A stretch of DNA of 7,959 bases from positions 1-7,959 of the forward strand of contig WFMN01000229.1 in the NCBI GenBank assembly GCA_015489095.1, read 5' to 3'. The notes below the pieces were generated by a model. The model saw nothing but the letters and a program-made list of their open reading frames with translations. It did not search any database and was not told where the DNA came from. Origin of the DNA: Mariprofundaceae bacterium. GTDB lineage: Bacteria; Pseudomonadota; Zetaproteobacteria; Mariprofundales; J009. Positions within the stretch are counted from its first letter, which is position 1; every line of letters begins with the position of its first letter. Made by a program: the position numbers and the translations under genes. Below, in pieces: positions 5,458 to 7,959 of this stretch.

Positions 5458-5934
5458 TCAGGAAATCGTCTTCAAGGTCTGTGCGACCTCCACCGCCACC
5501 AGCGCGGCCTCCCTACCCTTATGGCCGTGACTCCCCCCCGTTCGCTCTTCGGCCTGCACAATGCTATCGACGGTCAACACTCCGTTGCCGACCGCAATAT
5601 CGCCACGGGCCGCGATATCGGAGATTGCCTGCATCGCCCCGCGGCAGACATATTCGAAGTGGGCGGTACCACCTTGGATCACGCAACCGAGGCAAACCAG
5701 CGCATCCAAGCCGCCGCGCTGTACCAGCCGCGCCGCCACGGTGCCGATCTCCAAGGCTCCCGGCACGGTAAACACCTCGATATCCTTGCTATCGGCGCCG
5801 TGACTGATCAACGCATCCAGCGCCCCATCGAGCAGTTTATCGGTGATGCGCCGATTAAAACGGCTTACCACAATGGCGATCCGCAACCCGGTCGCATCCA
5901 CGCTTCCATCCAGATTCGGTGCTTCGTCACTCAT
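5458..5934 (-). CDS. ribH: 6,7-dimethyl-8-ribityllumazine synthase (RibH)
   Basis: Condenses 5-amino-6-ribitylamino-uracil with dihydroxybutanone phosphate to form the lumazine precursor of riboflavin. It usually assembles as pentamers or 60-subunit shells in the cytoplasm. The 158-residue protein shows IVVSRFN (21-27) with the ring-stacking Phe26, FTVPGALEI (56-64), GCVIQGGTAHFEYVC (83-97) with catalytic His92, NGVLTVDSIVQAEERTG (118-134; cut here as the phosphate-binding Arg131 region), and Lys139 and Glu142. The common Arg before GGT is Gln87 here. The frame is open to 6018, but the ATG at 5934 overlaps the ribBA stop as ATGA and has a GGGGG 6 nt upstream, so it is preferred. RibE uses its product in the next step. 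Confidence 0.96.
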   Translation of the reverse strand: MSDEAPNLDGSVDATGLRIAIVVSRFNRRITDKLLDGALDALISHGADSKDIEVFTVPGALEIGTVAARLVQRGGLDALVCLGCVIQGGTAHFEYVCRGAMQAISDIAARGDIAVGNGVLTVDSIVQAEERTGGSHGHKGREAALVAVEVAQTLKTIS

Positions 5935-7145
5935 CGCGCGCCCCCTACTTCCTGACCGAACAGATGCCCCATCTTGTCCCGTTTGGTATTCAGGTAGTGG
6001 ATATTGTCTTCGTGACAATCGCCAAACAGCGGCACCCGTTCCACCACCTCCAGTTTATAACCATCCAAGCCGACAATCTTTTTCGGGTTGTTGGTCAACA
6101 GGCGCAGTTTCCGCAGTCCGATATTGCGCAGAATCTGGGCGCCGATACCGTAGTGGCGCAGATCGGGAGCAAACCCCAGCTTCTCGTTGGCCTCAACCGT
6201 GTCGTGACCGGCATCCTGTAGATTGTAGGCGCGCAGCTTATTAAAGAGGCCGATACCGCGCCCCTCTTGACGCAGATAGAGCAGCACCCCGCGCCCCTCT
6301 TCGCTGATGCGCTTCAGCGCCGCGTGCAACTGCGAGCCGCAGTCGCAGCGACGGGAGGCGAAGACATCCCCGGTCAAGCATTCCGAATGCACCCGAACCA
6401 GACATGGTTCGTCGTTATCCACTTCACCCATCACTAGAGCCAAATGCTCTGCATCATCGATTTCATTGCTAAAACCCATCATTCTAAACTCGCCGAACTC
6501 GGTAGGCATCCGCGTCTCGATCTCGCGACGCACCAATGAGTCATGCTCCAGCCGATGGGAGATAATATCGGCGATACAGCCGATTTTGATGTGGTGCTTG
6601 GCGGCAAACTTTTTCAAGTCCGGCATGCGCGCCATCGTGCCGTCCGGGTTCATGATCTCGCAGATCACGCCAGCCGGCTTCAGCCCCGCCATGCGCGCCA
6701 AATCGATGCTCGCCTCGGTGTGTCCGGCACGCACCAGCACGCCACCTTTGCGCCCCTGCAACGGGAACACATGCCCCGGCGAGGTGATATCCTCGGGCCT
6801 GGCATCATCGCGCACCGCCACCCGAATGGTCTGGGCGCGATCGTAGGCAGAAATCCCGGTGGTCACCCCCTCCGCCGCCTCGATCGAAGCGGTGAAGTTG
6901 GTTTTGAACTTGCTGTTGGGGTCGTGTTCCATCAATGGAATCTTGAGCTGTTTCACCTGCTCCTCGGTCATGGCTAGGCAGATCAACCCCCGCCCGTGGG
7001 TGGCCATGAAATTGATGGTCTCCGGGGTCACCCAGTCGGCCGCCAGCACCAAATCGCCTTCGTTTTCCCGCGATTCGTCATCGGCAAGGATGATCATCCT
7101 TCCTGCCTTGATCTCCTCGATCAGCTCGCTACAGCTTGCCAGCAT
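5931..7145 (-). CDS. ribBA: Bifunctional 3,4-dihydroxy-2-butanone 4-phosphate synthase / GTP cyclohydrolase II (RibBA)
   Basis: A 404-residue fusion that makes both precursors of the riboflavin route: dihydroxybutanone phosphate from ribulose 5-phosphate (N-terminal half) and the pyrimidine from GTP (C-terminal half). The RibB half carries DDESRENEGD (22-31), FMATHGRGLICLAM (46-59) and RAGHTEASIDLARMAGL (139-155), with acidic metal ligands in place. The RibA half carries VRVHSECLTGD (250-260), zinc-binding Cys256, Cys267 and Cys269, RQEGRGIGL (292-300), YGIGAQIL (332-339) and LLTNNPKKI (349-357). Both active sites look intact, so this is not one of the fusions with a decayed GTP cyclohydrolase half. 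The ATG start is supported by AAGGAG 6 nt upstream and lies 17 bp inside the end of ribE. Confidence 0.97.
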   Translation of the reverse strand: MLASCSELIEEIKAGRMIILADDESRENEGDLVLAADWVTPETINFMATHGRGLICLAMTEEQVKQLKIPLMEHDPNSKFKTNFTASIEAAEGVTTGISAYDRAQTIRVAVRDDARPEDITSPGHVFPLQGRKGGVLVRAGHTEASIDLARMAGLKPAGVICEIMNPDGTMARMPDLKKFAAKHHIKIGCIADIISHRLEHDSLVRREIETRMPTEFGEFRMMGFSNEIDDAEHLALVMGEVDNDEPCLVRVHSECLTGDVFASRRCDCGSQLHAALKRISEEGRGVLLYLRQEGRGIGLFNKLRAYNLQDAGHDTVEANEKLGFAPDLRHYGIGAQILRNIGLRKLRLLTNNPKKIVGLDGYKLEVVERVPLFGDCHEDNIHYLNTKRDKMGHLFGQEVGGAR

Positions 7146-7773
7146 CGTCTGCTCCTTCGGTTGCGGTTGCTTCCGCCCGTAAATAATCCAGCTGCCGCGC
7201 CACGAACCTCGCCATCATGTCGGTCTCGACATTCAGGCGGGTACCGGGGCGCAATCTCGATAGGTTGGTGTGTTGCAGGGTGTGGGGAATCAAACAGATG
7301 GTGAAGTTGTCATCGCCCACACGATTCACCGTCAGGCTCACTCCATCCAGCGCGATCGACCCCTTGACCACCACATAAGGCGCCAGATCGCGGGCAATCC
7401 TACAGGTAACCTCGCGAAACTCGCCACATTCTTGCACCGAGGTCACGGTGACAGTTCCATCCACATGACCACTGACAAAATGCCCTCCCAGTGGCTCTCC
7501 CGCCCGCAACGCGGGCTCGAGGTTGACCACATCATCGGCGGAGAGCGCCCCCAGATTGGTGACCGCAAGCGTCTCCCGCGAGAGTCGGGCTGCAAATCGC
7601 CCCCGTGGATCCAGTGTGGTCACTGTCAGGCAGCATCCGTTGACGGCGATCGAATCGCCCAGCGCCCACGCAGCCGTGTCAAGCTTGGTCGCGACAGTAA
7701 GCGTCGCTCCACCCGCCTGATCGGAAACCATCGCCACGACCCTGCCCACATCCTGAATAATACCGGTAAACAT
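7129..7773 (-). CDS. ribE: Riboflavin synthase, alpha-type
   Basis: Catalyses dismutation of two 6,7-dimethyl-8-ribityllumazine molecules to riboflavin, the last step of the pathway. The 214-residue protein has the duplicated barrel of the family: N-terminal MFTGIIQDVG (1-10), GDSIAVNGCCLTV (39-51) and SRETLAVTNLG (65-75) in the first half; GGHFVSGHVDG (96-106), KGSIALDGVSLTVN (137-150), IPHTLQHTNL (162-171) and NVETDMMARFVARQL (181-195) in the second. Length is normal. The last 15 residues are polar and probably disordered. The ATG is 3 nt after the stop of the preceding membrane protein gene, and an AAGGGGG lies 11 nt upstream. The symbol ribE is used for this enzyme in most genomes (ribC in some). 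Confidence 0.97.
   Translation of the reverse strand: MFTGIIQDVGRVVAMVSDQAGGATLTVATKLDTAAWALGDSIAVNGCCLTVTTLDPRGRFAARLSRETLAVTNLGALSADDVVNLEPALRAGEPLGGHFVSGHVDGTVTVTSVQECGEFREVTCRIARDLAPYVVVKGSIALDGVSLTVNRVGDDNFTICLIPHTLQHTNLSRLRPGTRLNVETDMMARFVARQLDYLRAEATATEGADDAGKL
7152..7157 (-). promoter_or_regulatory. Ribosome binding site of ribBA
   Basis: AAGGAG on the minus strand, 6 nt before the ATG at 7145 and inside the 3' end of ribE. It is one of the best-matched ribosome sites in the window, in keeping with a high need for the first committed enzyme of the pathway. Confidence 0.75.
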
Positions 7774-7776
7774 AGG

Positions 7777-7959
7777 TCAGCCCGCCCCCTTCTCGTCACT
7801 GCGGTTCGCCTCTTCGACGGACGATTCCGGGGATGCGTCGGCGTCGGAATCGCTCTCCAGACAGGATGCTCCGATCTTATCGATCTGATAGGTGAGGTTG
7901 GCCACCAACAATGAATAGAGCGTGATGCCGAACAGCATGGTCACCACGGCGACAATGCG
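7777..7959 (-). CDS. C-terminal end of a membrane protein, probably a small (2TM-type) ion channel
   Basis: The last 60 codons of a gene that enters from the right edge. Residues 2-26 (IVAVVTMLFGITLYSLLVANLTYQI) form one hydrophobic helix, followed by a short DKIG turn and an acidic, Ser-rich tail of about 30 residues ending at the TGA (7777-7779). The pattern 'RIVAVVTMLFGI-L-SLL-ANL' resembles the inner helix that follows the selectivity filter in bacterial Ion_trans_2 potassium channels. The filter itself would be just upstream, outside the window, so the call is tentative; any membrane protein with a terminal helix remains possible. The last codons carry the probable ribosome site of ribE, so the two genes look co-transcribed. 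Confidence 0.5.
   Translation of the reverse strand, partial: RIVAVVTMLFGITLYSLLVANLTYQIDKIGASCLESDSDADASPESSVEEANRSDEKGAG

Noticed and set aside
4912..5955. Long plus-strand open frame of 347 codons across nusB and ribH
   Set aside because: It is antisense to two well-supported genes, has no recognisable motif, and is Arg/His/Gln-rich as expected for a shadow frame in high-GC DNA.
5935..6018. Upstream extension of ribH to 186 residues
   Set aside because: The added residues overlap ribBA and do not match lumazine synthases. The ATGA overlap with a G-rich ribosome site explains the start.

Overview
This window is a single-direction block of ordinary bacterial genes, all read from the minus strand (right to left), at high GC. 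The gene set is isoprenoid and quinone-precursor synthesis by the MEP route, a long-chain polyprenyl diphosphate synthase, a type II secretion pseudopilin, RsmE, NusB and a RibBA fusion. It points to a Gram-negative bacterium, most likely a member of Pseudomonadota (Proteobacteria). I cannot place it further from this sequence alone.

In transcription order, the right end holds the last 60 residues of a membrane protein that looks like a small ion channel. Next come the riboflavin genes ribE, ribBA and ribH, then nusB. ribE, ribBA and ribH supply the lumazine and riboflavin synthesis steps, but ribD, often the neighbour of ribE, is not in the window. After nusB lies the only sizeable non-coding gap (199 bp), filled by a dense set of stem-loops bounded by a 54-bp direct repeat. 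Transcription then meets gspH (a type II secretion minor pseudopilin), ispB (polyprenyl diphosphate synthase), rsmE (16S rRNA m3U1498 methyltransferase), ispD (MEP pathway), a short-chain dehydrogenase, a YgjP-like zinc metallopeptidase, and the start of an ElyC/YdcF-type DUF218 membrane protein cut by the left edge.

Apart from the 199-bp gap, every junction is between a 22-bp overlap and a 9-bp spacer, so the genes look like one or two translationally coupled operons. ispB and ispD serve one theme: ispD makes the isoprenoid precursor branch and ispB makes the long prenyl chain for quinones. ElyC-type proteins also touch undecaprenyl-linked envelope metabolism. Functional links for the dehydrogenase and the YgjP-like protein are unknown.

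The item most worth attention is the element at 4772-4985. It packs six stem-loops into about 190 bp, has near-identical 54-bp ends, contains the nusB stop codon in one end and the only canonical gspH start codon in the other, and all its G-U wobble pairs fall on the strand opposite to the operon.
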